Part shown: positions 48,882 through 59,048 of the stretch, in pieces | Layout: the number at the start of each line of letters is the position of its first letter | How positions within the stretch are numbered: the first letter of the stretch is position 1 | Assembly: GCF_024979295.1 (NCBI RefSeq) | Contig: NZ_JANLCJ010000006.1 | Span: 62,001 to 126,000, forward strand | Length of the DNA stretch: 64,000 nucleotides | Origin: Herbiconiux daphne | Lineage (GTDB): Bacteria > Actinomycetota > Actinomycetes > Actinomycetales > Microbacteriaceae | Reading direction: 5' to 3' | Notes under the pieces: generated by a model | Database searches by the model: none | Told to the model about the DNA's origin: nothing | Seen by the model: the letters and a program-made list of their open reading frames with translations, nothing else | Made by a program: the position numbers and the translations under genes

Positions 48882-48930
48882 GGACACTCGGGAATCAGAC
48901 GCTCGGAGACCAGGCGCTCAGGGATCAGAC
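48871..48930 (-). repeat. Tandem array, 15 bp x 4, starting on the rhomboid stop codon
   Basis: On the minus strand: GTCTGATCCCTGAGC (48930-48916, containing the stop TGA), GCCTGGTCTCCGAGC (48915-48901), GTCTGATTCCCGAGT (48900-48886) and a degenerate fourth unit (48885-48871) that overlaps the last DnaA-box-like site. Confidence 0.8.
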
Positions 48931-49767
48931 GACGGCCGCGACGACCGTCAGGCCGACCAGCGCTGCTGACACCGCCGACACCAGGGCGATCTGCAGGCCC
49001 TTCTGACGGATGGCCCTGGTGCGCACATAGATCAGTGCCACCACGGCGCCGGCGATGATGCCGCCGACGTGTGCCTGCCAGGCGATGCCGGGCACCACGA
49101 ATCCGTAGACCAGGTTGATCGCCACGAGCACCAGCAGTTGCACGCTGTTGCCGCCGAGGTGCCGGTTGATGATGAAGTACGCGCCGATGAGGCCGAAGAT
49201 GGCTCCGGATGCGCCGACCACCGGTTGACGGGGATCGGCCAGCAGGGCCACCGCCACCGAGCCGCCGAAGCCCGAGATCAGGTAGAGGGCGATGTAGCGG
49301 CCCTTTCCCAGCATGCGTTCCAGCGCGCTGCCGAACACGAACAGCGTGTACATGTTGAACAGCAGGTGAAGGATCGAGCCGTGCAGGAACACCGAGGTGA
49401 GCATGCGCCACGGCTCCACGGGGATGCCCGTGGAGGGCATGACGTAGAGCCCCGCGAACTGCAGGGCCGACGTGACGCCGGGGAGGTATTGCAGCAGGAA
49501 CACCACCACGCAGAGCGCGATGATGACGTAGGTCACCACCGGCGCCTCACGGCCCGTGAGGTTGCGCAGGAACGCCGGCCGGCCGCGGTTCACCCGCGGC
49601 GCCTCACGCCGATCCTGACGGGCGCACTCCACGCAGTGCACGCCCACCGCCGCCTGCACCTGGCACTCCGGGCAGATGGTGCGCCCGCAGCGCTGGCAGA
49701 GCACGAAGCTCTGCCGGCCGGGGTGCCGATAGCAGTAGTTGTTCGACGAATCCGGGACCGTGGTCAT
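48925..49767 (-). CDS. Rhomboid-family intramembrane serine protease with zinc-ribbon N-terminus
   Basis: 280 aa from ATG 49767. Residues 11-48 form a B-box-like zinc-binding module (YCYRHPGRQSFVLCQRCGRTICPECQVQAAVGVHCVEC). The rhomboid core has six helices with the HGSILHLLFNMYTLFVFG loop, the catalytic serine in GASGAIFGLIGAY and the histidine in QAHVGGIIAGAVV. It cleaves membrane-embedded substrates; none is known here. The stop codon lies in the first unit of a 15-bp repeat array. Confidence 0.93.
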   Translation of the reverse strand: MTTVPDSSNNYCYRHPGRQSFVLCQRCGRTICPECQVQAAVGVHCVECARQDRREAPRVNRGRPAFLRNLTGREAPVVTYVIIALCVVVFLLQYLPGVTSALQFAGLYVMPSTGIPVEPWRMLTSVFLHGSILHLLFNMYTLFVFGSALERMLGKGRYIALYLISGFGGSVAVALLADPRQPVVGASGAIFGLIGAYFIINRHLGGNSVQLLVLVAINLVYGFVVPGIAWQAHVGGIIAGAVVALIYVRTRAIRQKGLQIALVSAVSAALVGLTVVAAVV

Positions 49768-49798
49768 CGGTCGACCGCTCCAGCGAGAACGAAGAGGC

Positions 49799-50338
49799 TC
49801 AGACGGCCTCGACGGTGACGCTCTCGAGCACGACCTCGTCGAGCGGACGATCGTAGGCGTCGGTCGCCACACCGGCGAGCTTGTCGACGATGCGCTTGGA
49901 GGCGTCATCCGCCACCTCGCCGAAGATGGTGTGCTTGCCCTGCAGCCACGTGGTGGGGCCGACGGTGATGAAGAACTGCGAACCGTTGGTGCCCTTGCCG
50001 CCCTGGATGCCGGCGTTGGCCATCGCGAGGATGTAGGGCTGGGTGAAGTCGAGCTCGGGGCTGATCTCGTCGTCGAACTTGAAGCCGGGGCCGCCGGTGC
50101 CGTTGCCCAGCGGGTCGCCGCCCTGGATCATGAAGCCCGGGATGATGCGGTGGAACACGATGCCGTCGTAGAGGCGGTCGTTGGTGGGCTGACCGGTCTT
50201 CGGGTCGGTCCACTCGATCTCGCCGTTGGCGAGGCCGATGAAGTTCTTGACGGTCTTCGGTGCCTGGTGACCGTAGAGGTTCACCACGATCGGGCCGTGG
50301 TTGGTGGTGAGGGTGGCGACGTGGGTATGTGCGGGCAT
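49799..50338 (-). CDS. Cyclophilin-type peptidyl-prolyl cis-trans isomerase
   Basis: 179 aa, cytoplasmic (no signal peptide). The cyclophilin core is intact: LYDGIVFHRIIPGFMIQGGDPLGNGTGGPGFKFDDE contains the FHRII and QGGD active-site residues, followed by GSQFFITVGPTTWLQGKHTIFGEV. It catalyses proline isomerisation during folding. The gene order cyclophilin-rhomboid is conserved near actinobacterial origins. A GAGAAT hexamer 7 nt before ATG 50338 could be a leaderless -10, but it lacks the initial T. Confidence 0.95.
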   Translation of the reverse strand: MPAHTHVATLTTNHGPIVVNLYGHQAPKTVKNFIGLANGEIEWTDPKTGQPTNDRLYDGIVFHRIIPGFMIQGGDPLGNGTGGPGFKFDDEISPELDFTQPYILAMANAGIQGGKGTNGSQFFITVGPTTWLQGKHTIFGEVADDASKRIVDKLAGVATDAYDRPLDEVVLESVTVEAV

Positions 50339-50481
50339 GATGACAATTCTCGCACACGGGCGCGAAGCATCCAGTGAAGGCCCAGGGTTTGCGAAGTGGA
50401 TGATCAGTGGGCCGAACTACTGCGCCACTGCATTGCGTGGCAAGATGACAGTGACCGTGCTCTCGCCGATGGAGGTTTCTT

Positions 50482-51033
50482 ATGAGTCTTTCCCGCAAGC
50501 GTCAAAAGGCGCTCAAGCGCCTGAAGGGAACGGCAGAAGACCTGTGGGTCGACCAGCAGGCCGTGCTCGACCGTGCCAACGAGATCCTGCGTGAGGCAGG
50601 AAAACAGGCCAGCTACCTGGCCGATGAAGAAGTGAAGCCCCGTGTGAAGTCCGCCGTCGACAGCGGTGCCGTCGCGGTGAGCCGCAAGGCCGCCGAGGTG
50701 AAGCTCGCGGGTGAGACCGTGAAGAACCGTTTCACGACCGACGTGCTGCCGGCCCTGGCCGGAACGCTGGGTTCGGCCGCGGCCGTGCTGCAGTCGTCGA
50801 AGAGCCCCGAGTTCTTGAAAGAGGCCGGCAAGAAGGCCGGCAAGGCGGCGAAGTCGCTCGAGAAGTCCGCCCCCAAGTCGGGTGGATCGAAGGCCGGACT
50901 GGTCGTCGTCGTGACCCTCGGCGTGGTCACGGCCGTCGGCCTCGGCTACGCCCTGTGGCAGACCTTCCGGGCCGACGACGAGCTCTGGATCGCCGACGAA
51001 GACCCCGAGCCCGAGACCAATCCCGAGAGCTGA
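50482..51033 (+). CDS. Hypothetical protein with C-terminal membrane helix
   Basis: 183 aa with a strong GGAGG ribosome site before ATG 50482. The N-terminal two thirds are charged helices (KRQKALKRLKGTAEDLWVDQQAVLDRANEILREAGKQASYLADEEVKPRVKSAVDSG). A Lys-rich linker follows (GKKAGKAAKSLEKSAPKSG), then one membrane helix (KAGLVVVVTLGVVTAVGLGYALW) and an acidic tail (DEDPEPETNPES). It is reminiscent of DUF5324/YtxH-like proteins, but I cannot assign it. It is followed by a clear terminator. The 143-bp upstream divergent region shows no operator. Confidence 0.7.
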   Translation: MSLSRKRQKALKRLKGTAEDLWVDQQAVLDRANEILREAGKQASYLADEEVKPRVKSAVDSGAVAVSRKAAEVKLAGETVKNRFTTDVLPALAGTLGSAAAVLQSSKSPEFLKEAGKKAGKAAKSLEKSAPKSGGSKAGLVVVVTLGVVTAVGLGYALWQTFRADDELWIADEDPEPETNPES

Positions 51034-51050
51034 TCTCTCACCTCGACGAC

Positions 51051-51078
51051 GAAGCCCCGTGCAGATGCACGGGGCTTC
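51051..51078 (+). terminator. Rho-independent-type terminator
   Basis: GAAGCCCCGTGC (51051-51062), an AGAT loop, and GCACGGGGCTTC (51067-51078) form a perfect 12-bp stem 18 bp after the stop, followed by TGTCTTTGG. It probably works for both this gene and the convergent beta-helix gene (stop 51101). Confidence 0.9.
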
Positions 51079-51100
51079 TGTCTTTGGTGCGCGGCCTCTT

Positions 51101-51934
51101 TCACCACGAACTGTCGTCATCGCGATCGAATCGGTCGCGGTAAGGACGGTCCTCCGTCCAGGTGGACGTCATCTCGTTCCACAGCGCATTGATCGCGGCA
51201 CGCGACCGAGGAGGGACTTCTTCCGCGAACTCGTGCAGTGAGTTGCGTACGCGACGATCCATCGAGACCATCGTCCCTCCACCCTTCGTGCGATAGAGCG
51301 CAAGTGTCGCTGCACCGTCTCCGACCGGCTCGACGAGCAGCACGTGGTCGGCGCGGGTGATCTCCGCGGTGCCCCCGATGAGCGCACTCCCGGTGACACG
51401 CGCCGTTCCGCCCAGCCTTGAGAGACCACTCACCCGCGCTTCGTCGGAGACACGCGCACTGCCGAACACGCGGGCGTCGTCGTCGACGACACCTCGGCCG
51501 AACACCCGCACGTAATCGGACACCCGCGCACGATCATGCACCTCGGCGCCTTCGCAGATCCATGCGAAGCCGCTGATCACGGCGTCGCCGCTGACCTCCG
51601 CCAGATCGAGCACGCAAGCTCGATCGAACACACGAGCTCGTCCGCTGACGAAAGACGAACCCGCTACTCGTGCGTGGCCGAAGACCTGAGCGCAGTCCGC
51701 TATTCTCGCGTCGTCGCGCACCCGCGCGTTGCCGTAGACCTCTGCCTCATCGGCGACCCAGGCGTCACCGGACAGGCGGGCATCATCGCCGACGAACAGC
51801 GATTCTAGCCAGCCGCCGATCGATCCGCGCGGCACAGAAGAATTCCGGAGGCGGCGGGTGGATCGAATGCGGTGCACCCTCACTCCAACTGAGTTGACTC
51901 GCGTCTCGCCCGTGAATTCGTAGTGGAGTGGCAC
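51101..51934 (-). CDS. Left-handed beta-helix (hexapeptide-like repeat) protein, YdcK-like
   Basis: 277 aa from GTG 51934. Residues about 40-215 consist of roughly two dozen short repeats of the type VxDDARVxGxA (for example ARVSDEARVSGLSRLGGTARVTGSAL), the solenoid seen in YdcK and polymer-forming proteins. The C-terminal part is different: LVEPVGDGAATLALYRTKGG, then a charged helical tail ending FDRDDDSSW. There is no transferase catalytic residue pattern and no signal peptide. The G+C content is a little lower than that of neighbours. It sits immediately after the tRNA-Ala 3' end on the same strand, a classic insertion point. Confidence 0.7.
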   Translation of the reverse strand: MPLHYEFTGETRVNSVGVRVHRIRSTRRLRNSSVPRGSIGGWLESLFVGDDARLSGDAWVADEAEVYGNARVRDDARIADCAQVFGHARVAGSSFVSGRARVFDRACVLDLAEVSGDAVISGFAWICEGAEVHDRARVSDYVRVFGRGVVDDDARVFGSARVSDEARVSGLSRLGGTARVTGSALIGGTAEITRADHVLLVEPVGDGAATLALYRTKGGGTMVSMDRRVRNSLHEFAEEVPPRSRAAINALWNEMTSTWTEDRPYRDRFDRDDDSSW

Positions 51935-51941
51935 GTTCGGA

Positions 51942-51947
51942 ATGATA
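51942..51947 (-). promoter_or_regulatory. -10 element, leaderless promoter of the beta-helix gene
   Basis: TATCAT on the minus strand, 7 nt, then GTG 51934. Its -35 position abuts the 3' end of tRNA-Ala (51970). Confidence 0.5.
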
Positions 51948-51969
51948 CCCGAATATTTATCAGTTCGAG

Positions 51970-52042
51970 TGGAGCCTGGGAGAATCGAACTCCCGACATC
52001 CTGCTTGCAAAGCAGGCGCTCTACCAACTGAGCTAAGGCCCC
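51970..52042 (-). tRNA. tRNA-Ala (TGC)
   Basis: Acceptor GGGGCCT pairs with AGGCTCC (one G-T pair); D loop TTAGCTCAGTTGGTAGAGC; anticodon stem-loop CCTGC-TTTGCAA-GCAGG gives TGC; T arm GGGAGTTCGATTCTCCC; discriminator A. CCA is not encoded. Confidence 0.97.
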
Positions 52043-52071
52043 GGGTGGAGACCTCTTGTGAAGATCTCACG

Positions 52072-52145
52072 TGGGGCTACAAGGACTTGAACCTTGGACC
52101 TCTTCGTTATCAGCGAAGCGCTCTAACCGCCTGAGCTATAGCCCC
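52072..52145 (-). tRNA. tRNA-Ile (GAT)
   Basis: Acceptor GGGGCTA pairs with TAGCCCC; D arm AGCTCAGGCGGTTAGAGC; anticodon stem-loop CTTCG-CTGATAA-CGAAG gives GAT; T arm AAGGTTCAAGTCCTT; discriminator A. It is 29 bp upstream of tRNA-Ala on the same strand, the usual actinobacterial gyrA-side pair. Confidence 0.97.
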
Positions 52146-52216
52146 GTTTTTTTGACCAGAGTCGAGATTACCCTACCGATGGTCTGTTCTGCGAATCGCC
52201 GGAGCGACGAGCAGCA

Positions 52217-52624
52217 CTACTTGTTGGTGAAGCCCAGCATCACGCCTCCGGTGATGCGCACCGCCAGGTTGTACAGCGCCGCCCAGATGGCTCCGAGCGC
52301 CGTGATGACGATCACGTTGAGCACCGCGACGACGACCGAGAAGCCCATCACCTGCGGCAGCGACGCGAAGTCGAACAGGTCGAAGTTGCCGGCGCCCGCG
52401 ATGTCCTGCAGCAGCACGTTGACCTTGTCGAACACACCGGTCTGGTTGAGCACCGACCAGATCAGAAAGCTGGCGACGATCGTGATGATGCCGAGGATGA
52501 TCGCCAGAAGGAAGGAGATCTTCAGCACCGACCAGAAGTCGATGTAGACCAGCTTCAGACGCACCTGCTTCGTCGTGGCGACTCTTGCCGTTTTCTTCGC
52601 GAATTTGTCGCCAAGATTACTCAT
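52217..52624 (-). CDS. DUF3566 membrane protein
   Basis: 135 aa. A basic N-terminus ([40 protein letters not shown]) leads into two membrane helices ([52 protein letters not shown]) with [14 protein letters not shown] between. This is the DUF3566 protein always found after gyrA in actinobacteria. Its function is unknown. It overlaps the gyrA 3' end by 8 bp. The tRNA-Ile gene follows 71 bp downstream. Confidence 0.9.
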   Translation of the reverse strand: MSNLGDKFAKKTARVATTKQVRLKLVYIDFWSVLKISFLLAIILGIITIVASFLIWSVLNQTGVFDKVNVLLQDIAGAGNFDLFDFASLPQVMGFSVVVAVLNVIVITALGAIWAALYNLAVRITGGVMLGFTNK

Positions 52625-55178
52625 CCGTCGTTACATCCTCTCCAGGCGCAGTCTCGTCGTCTGCGCTTTCTTCGAGCTCCGACTCGAGGTTGCGTTCGGA
52701 GTTCTTGGCCACCGCGATGATACGGTCGTCATCCGCGAAGCGGGCGAAGACCACGCCCATCGTGTCGCGTCCCTTGGCCGGTACTTCGGCCACGGCAGAG
52801 CGTACCACCTTGCCGCTGGCAAGAACCACAAGCACCTCGTCGTCCTCGCCCACGATGAGCGAGCCGATCAGATCGCCTCGCGCATCCTGCAGCTTGGCCA
52901 CCTTGATGCCCAGGCCGCCGCGCCCCTGCAGCCGGTACTGGTCGACCGATGTGCGCTTCGCGTAGCCACCCTCGGTGACGATGAAGACGAATCCCTCGTC
53001 GGAGACGACCGACGCGCCCTGCAGCTCGTCGCCACCCCGGAACTTCATGCCGATGACTCCGGATGTCGCCCGACCCATCGGTCGCAGGGTCTCGTCGTTC
53101 GCCGTGAAGCGGATCGACATGCCCTTCTTCGACACCAGCAGCACGTCGGAATCGTCTTCGACCAGCAGCGCCGAGACGAGCTCGTCGTCGTCACGCAGGT
53201 TGATGGCGATGATGCCGCCGGAACGGTTGGTGTCGTACTCGGTCAGCGCCGTCTTCTTCAGCAGGCCGCCCTTGGTGGCGAGCACGAGATATTTCGCTGC
53301 CTGGTAGTCGCGGATGTCGAGGATCTGGGTGATCTGCTCCTCGGGAGCGAGTGCCAGGAGGTTCGCGACGTGCTGGCCCTTGGCGTCACGCCCGGCTTCC
53401 TGCAGCTCATAGGCCTTGGCGCGATAGACCCGCCCGGTGTTCGTGAAGAACAGCAGCCAGTGGTGCGTCGTGGTGACGAAGAAGTGCTCCACGACGTCGT
53501 CGGCCCGCAGCTGCGCGCCCTTCACGCCCTTGCCGCCTCGGTGCTGGCTGCGGTAGTTGTCGCTGCGCGTGCGCTTGACGTAGCCGCCGCGCGTGACGGT
53601 GACCACCATCTCCTCTTCGGGAATGAGGTCTTCGACGTTCATGTCGCCGTCGAAGCCGAACATGATCTCGGTGCGACGGTCGTCGCCGAACTTGTCGACG
53701 ATCTCGGTGAGCTCTTCGACGATGATCTCGCGCTGGCGCGCCGGGCTGGCCAGGATGACGTTGTATTCGTCGATCTTCAGCTGCAGCGCATCCGACTCCT
53801 CCTGGATCTTCTGCCGCTCGAGCGCCGCCAGGCGGCGCAGCTGCAGCTCGAGGATGGCGCGCGCCTGCAGCTCGTCGATCGACAGCAGGTCGATCAGGCC
53901 GTCGCGGGCCTCTTCGACGGTCGGCGACCGGCGGATGAGCGCGATGACCTCGTCGAGGGCCTCCAGCGCCTTGAGGTAGGCGCGCAGGATGTGCATGCGG
54001 GCCTCGGCCTCGCGCAGACGGAACTGGGTTCGCCGCACGATGACCGTGATCTGGTGGGCGACCCATTCGCTGATGAAGCCGTCGAGCGGCAGGGTGCGCG
54101 GGATGCCGTCGACGATCGCCAGCATGTTGGCGCCGAAGTTCTCCTGCAGCGACGTGTGCTTGTAGAGGTTGTTGAGCACCACCTTGGCCACCGCGTCGCG
54201 CTTCAGCACGATGACGAGTCGCTGGCCGGTGCGGCCCGAGGTCTCGTCGCGGATGTCGGCGATGCCGGCGAGCTTGCCGTCTTTCACCAGGTCGGCGATC
54301 TTGATCGCCAGGTTGTCGGGGTTCACCTGGTAGGGCAGCTCGGTGACCACGAGGCAGGTGCGCCCCTGCAGCTCCTCGACGCTGACCACGGCCCGCATCG
54401 TGATGGAGCCGCGGCCGGTGCGGTAGGCGTCGTGGATGCCCTTGACGCCGAGGATCTGCGCGCCGGTCGGGAAGTCGGGGCCCTTGATGCGCTGGATCAG
54501 CGCCTCGAGCAGTTCTTCCCGGGTCGCGTCGGGGTTCTCGAGATACCAGATCGCGCCGGCGGCCACCTCGCGCAGGTTGTGCGGCGGGATGTTCGTGGCC
54601 ATGCCGACCGCGATGCCCACCGAGCCGTTGACCAGCAGGTTGGGGAACCGCGAGGGCAGCACGACCGGCTCGAGGGTGCGGCCGTCGTAGTTGTCCTGGA
54701 AGTCGACGGTCTCTTCCTGGATGTCGCGCACCATCTCGAGTGCGAGCGGGGCCATCTTCGTCTCGGTGTATCGCGGGGCCGCGGCGCCGTCGTTGCCCGG
54801 CGACCCGAAGTTGCCCTGCCCTAGGGCGAGCGGGTAGCGCAGGCTCCAGGGCTGGATGAGGCGCACGAGGGTGTCGTAGATCGAGGCGTCACCGTGCGGG
54901 TGGAACTGCCCCATCACTTCGCCGACGACACGCGCCGACTTCGAGAACGCGCGATCGGGGCGGTAACCGCCGTCGTACATCGCGTAGATCACGCGGCGGT
55001 GCACCGGCTTCAGGCCGTCGCGCACGTCGGGCAGCGCTCGCCCGACGATGACGCTCATCGCGTAGTCGAGGTAGGAGCGCTGCATCTCGAGCTGCAGGTC
55101 GACCTGCTCGATGCGATCGGTGGTCGCTCCGAACGCGTCGGGCGCCTGAGCGAACTCCGGAGTGGATTCGTCTGTCAT
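52617..55178 (-). CDS. gyrA: DNA gyrase subunit A
   Basis: 853 aa. It introduces negative supercoils together with GyrB. The catalytic tyrosine region is [19 protein letters not shown]. The quinolone pocket reads [18 protein letters not shown], with alanine at the E. coli Ser83 position as in mycobacteria, usually linked to lower quinolone sensitivity. The GyrA box QHRGGKG (in [15 protein letters not shown]) marks it as a gyrase rather than topoisomerase IV. The C-terminal beta-pinwheel ends in an acidic tail. gyrB lies 78 bp upstream. Confidence 0.98.
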   Translation of the reverse strand: MTDESTPEFAQAPDAFGATTDRIEQVDLQLEMQRSYLDYAMSVIVGRALPDVRDGLKPVHRRVIYAMYDGGYRPDRAFSKSARVVGEVMGQFHPHGDASIYDTLVRLIQPWSLRYPLALGQGNFGSPGNDGAAAPRYTETKMAPLALEMVRDIQEETVDFQDNYDGRTLEPVVLPSRFPNLLVNGSVGIAVGMATNIPPHNLREVAAGAIWYLENPDATREELLEALIQRIKGPDFPTGAQILGVKGIHDAYRTGRGSITMRAVVSVEELQGRTCLVVTELPYQVNPDNLAIKIADLVKDGKLAGIADIRDETSGRTGQRLVIVLKRDAVAKVVLNNLYKHTSLQENFGANMLAIVDGIPRTLPLDGFISEWVAHQITVIVRRTQFRLREAEARMHILRAYLKALEALDEVIALIRRSPTVEEARDGLIDLLSIDELQARAILELQLRRLAALERQKIQEESDALQLKIDEYNVILASPARQREIIVEELTEIVDKFGDDRRTEIMFGFDGDMNVEDLIPEEEMVVTVTRGGYVKRTRSDNYRSQHRGGKGVKGAQLRADDVVEHFFVTTTHHWLLFFTNTGRVYRAKAYELQEAGRDAKGQHVANLLALAPEEQITQILDIRDYQAAKYLVLATKGGLLKKTALTEYDTNRSGGIIAINLRDDDELVSALLVEDDSDVLLVSKKGMSIRFTANDETLRPMGRATSGVIGMKFRGGDELQGASVVSDEGFVFIVTEGGYAKRTSVDQYRLQGRGGLGIKVAKLQDARGDLIGSLIVGEDDEVLVVLASGKVVRSAVAEVPAKGRDTMGVVFARFADDDRIIAVAKNSERNLESELEESADDETAPGEDVTTDE

Positions 55179-55190
55179 TGAGGTCTCAAT

Positions 55191-55220
55191 TTCGCGTGGT
55201 CGTGGTTCGCGTGGTCATGA
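55191..55220. repeat. Direct repeat, 15 bp x 2, in the gyrB-gyrA gap
   Basis: TTCGCGTGGTCGTGG (55191-55205) and TTCGCGTGGTCATGA (55206-55220) are adjacent and differ at two positions. They lie just upstream of the gyrA start. Confidence 0.7.
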
Positions 55221-55226
55221 AGAGAA

Positions 55227-55246
55227 ACGGATGCCGCGGCATCCGT
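55227..55246. promoter_or_regulatory. 20-bp perfect palindrome between gyrB and gyrA
   Basis: ACGGATGCCGCGGCATCCGT is a perfect palindrome, extended by GAGA/TCTC just outside. It lies 11 bp after the gyrB stop. It may be a partial terminator or RNA-processing hairpin that tunes gyrA relative to gyrB. It contains the enriched GGATGC motif on both strands. Confidence 0.65.
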
Positions 55247-55256
55247 CTCGGGCGAA

Positions 55257-57245
<1,989 letters not shown>

Positions 57246-57283
57246 TCAGTGTCGTGCCCAACGGCCGGGCAAGACGACCCTTA

Positions 57284-57289
57284 ATTCTA
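57284..57289 (-). promoter_or_regulatory. -10 element of the gyrB promoter
   Basis: TAGAAT on the minus strand within an A/T-rich stretch (57281-57295) about 54 nt before the gyrB ATG. No convincing -35 was found. Confidence 0.45.
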
Positions 57290-57366
57290 TCAAACGAAGG
57301 GTGGGAAACGGCCGCCATATGCCGCTGTGAGCGATTATTTACGACCGGATGACCACATTTGCCCTG

Positions 57367-57855
57367 TTAACCGTAGGTGTCGCGAGGGCCCCGCCCTGGA
57401 ATCGATCTGGAGCCCCGTTTCCAGGATGGGGCATGGGGCGCTTCGAAGCGGATCGACTCGATGCCGGCTTCCGGGTAGCGCTGGGCGATGGTCGTCATGA
57501 TCAGCACGCGCATGTGGCGCAGCTGCGTCGCCCAGGCCGTGGAATCGCACTGCACGGTGAGAACGGCGTCGGTGATGCCGATCGGCCGGCTGTGCTCGGC
57601 GGTCTCCGGGCCCGCGATCTCGCTCCACGCCAGCAGCAGGTCGGACTTCGCGAGCGACGACGTCCAGCCGAGTTCGGTCGAGAGCGACGACATGATGTCG
57701 CCGAGGCCATGGGGGTCGCGACCGACGCCGTAGGGAACGCTCGCGTCGTCGCCCCCTCGGTCGCGGGTCTTGCGTGCGCGCCATTTCGCGGCGCGGGAGG
57801 TCGGATCCCCGAACGCGGCCTTGAGGCGCAGGTAGACGTTCTGCGATTCAGTCAT
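57367..57855 (-). CDS. dciA: DciA-family (DUF721) protein
   Basis: 162 aa. The DUF721/DciA core is residues about 50-130: LGDIMSSLSTELGWTSSLAKSDLLLAWSEIAGPETAEHSRPIGITDAVLTVQCDSTAWATQLRHM. DciA is the ancestral loader of the replicative helicase DnaB and is expected where DnaC is absent. The position between recF and gyrB is conserved in actinobacteria. It overlaps the recF 3' end by 8 bp. A 136-bp gap to gyrB carries the gyrB promoter. Confidence 0.9.
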   Translation of the reverse strand: MTESQNVYLRLKAAFGDPTSRAAKWRARKTRDRGGDDASVPYGVGRDPHGLGDIMSSLSTELGWTSSLAKSDLLLAWSEIAGPETAEHSRPIGITDAVLTVQCDSTAWATQLRHMRVLIMTTIAQRYPEAGIESIRFEAPHAPSWKRGSRSIPGRGPRDTYG

Positions 57856-59029
57856 CGGATGCGTCCACGATAGTGCCGGCCGAGATGCGCACGGTATGGG
57901 CGGTGAGCTCTTCGGGCACGTCGTCGAAGACGGCGGCGGTGATGAGCACCTGCTCGTAGTCCTTCACGGCGTCGGCGAGCCGGCCCCGACGGCGCTGGTC
58001 GAGTTCGGCGAACACGTCGTCGAGGATGACGATGGGGTCTCCGGTCACCGAATCGGCGCGCAGCAGCTCGGCGCAGGCGAGTTTCAGTGCGAGCGCGAAC
58101 GACCACGACTCACCGTGGCTGGCGTAGCCCTTGGCCGGCAGGTCGTTGAGCCGGAACAGGATGTCATCGCGATGCGGACCGCAGAGCGTGATGCCCCGAT
58201 CGCGCTCGGCGCGGCGCACCTTCTCGAGGGCGGCGCGGAAGGCGTCGGCCAGCCCCTCGCGGCTCAGCCGGTCGGCCGGCACCTCCGTCGTCTCGGGGCC
58301 GCCCACGTCGGAGTCGGCCTCGGGGTGATCGGACAGGATGCTGAGCACCACGTCGAGAGTGGGTTCCTGGTCGGAACCGGCCACCGCCTGATAGGCCTCA
58401 CGCACGAACGGGCCCAGCGCGTCGACGATGCCGATGCGCTCGAACATGATCTCGGCGCCCAGCTCCACCAGCCGTTCGTTCCAGAGTTCGAGCGTCGGCA
58501 GCGTCGCATCCTTCAATCCGGATGCGCGGGCCGACTTGAGAAGCGCGTTGCGTTGCCTGAGCACCCGGTCGTAGTCGGCGAACACTCCCAGCAGACGCGG
58601 CGACTTCGCCCCCAGGAGCGCGTCGATGAACCGGCGCCGCGTGGAGGGCTCTCCTCTGATGAGGGCCAGGTCTTCGGGGGCGAACAACACCGTCGAGATG
58701 TAACGCGGCAGTTCGCGGGGTTTGATGGCCGCGCGATTGACCTGGGCGCGGTTGGCGCCGGAGCGGTTCAGCTGCAGTTCCACGAGGAGTTCCCGGCCGT
58801 CGTGCTCGAGGCGAGCCCGCACGATGGCGGAATCCTCGGCGCCGCGGATGAGCGCCTGGTCGTTCGACACCCGGTGGGACCCGAGGGTGCTGAGATACCC
58901 CAGGGCCTCCACCAGGTTCGTCTTTCCCTGCCCGTTGCTGCCCACGAAGAGGTTGGGGCCGCGCTCGAGCGTGACTTCGGCGGTCTTGTAGTTGCGGAAG
59001 TCGGTGAGACTGAGGTGCCGGACTAGCAC
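57848..59029 (-). CDS. recF: Recombination mediator RecF
   Basis: 393 aa, SMC-like ATPase that loads RecA at gaps. It starts LVRHLSLTDFRNYKTAEVTLERGPNLFVGSNGQGKTNLVEALGYL with Walker A GSNGQGKT. The signature region is KGYASHGESWSFALALKLACAELL, and Walker B is PIVILDDVFAELDQRRRGRL. GTG 59029 is the start. It is 19 bp downstream of gnd on the same strand. Confidence 0.96.
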   Translation of the reverse strand: MLVRHLSLTDFRNYKTAEVTLERGPNLFVGSNGQGKTNLVEALGYLSTLGSHRVSNDQALIRGAEDSAIVRARLEHDGRELLVELQLNRSGANRAQVNRAAIKPRELPRYISTVLFAPEDLALIRGEPSTRRRFIDALLGAKSPRLLGVFADYDRVLRQRNALLKSARASGLKDATLPTLELWNERLVELGAEIMFERIGIVDALGPFVREAYQAVAGSDQEPTLDVVLSILSDHPEADSDVGGPETTEVPADRLSREGLADAFRAALEKVRRAERDRGITLCGPHRDDILFRLNDLPAKGYASHGESWSFALALKLACAELLRADSVTGDPIVILDDVFAELDQRRRGRLADAVKDYEQVLITAAVFDDVPEELTAHTVRISAGTIVDASDD

Positions 59030-59048
59030 GCCTGTGCGATGAAGGCCG

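Noticed and set aside
51970..52145. Integrative element attachment sites at the tRNA genes
   Set aside because: I found no second copy of either tRNA 3' end and no integrase in the window; only the single odd gene next to tRNA-Ala is noted.
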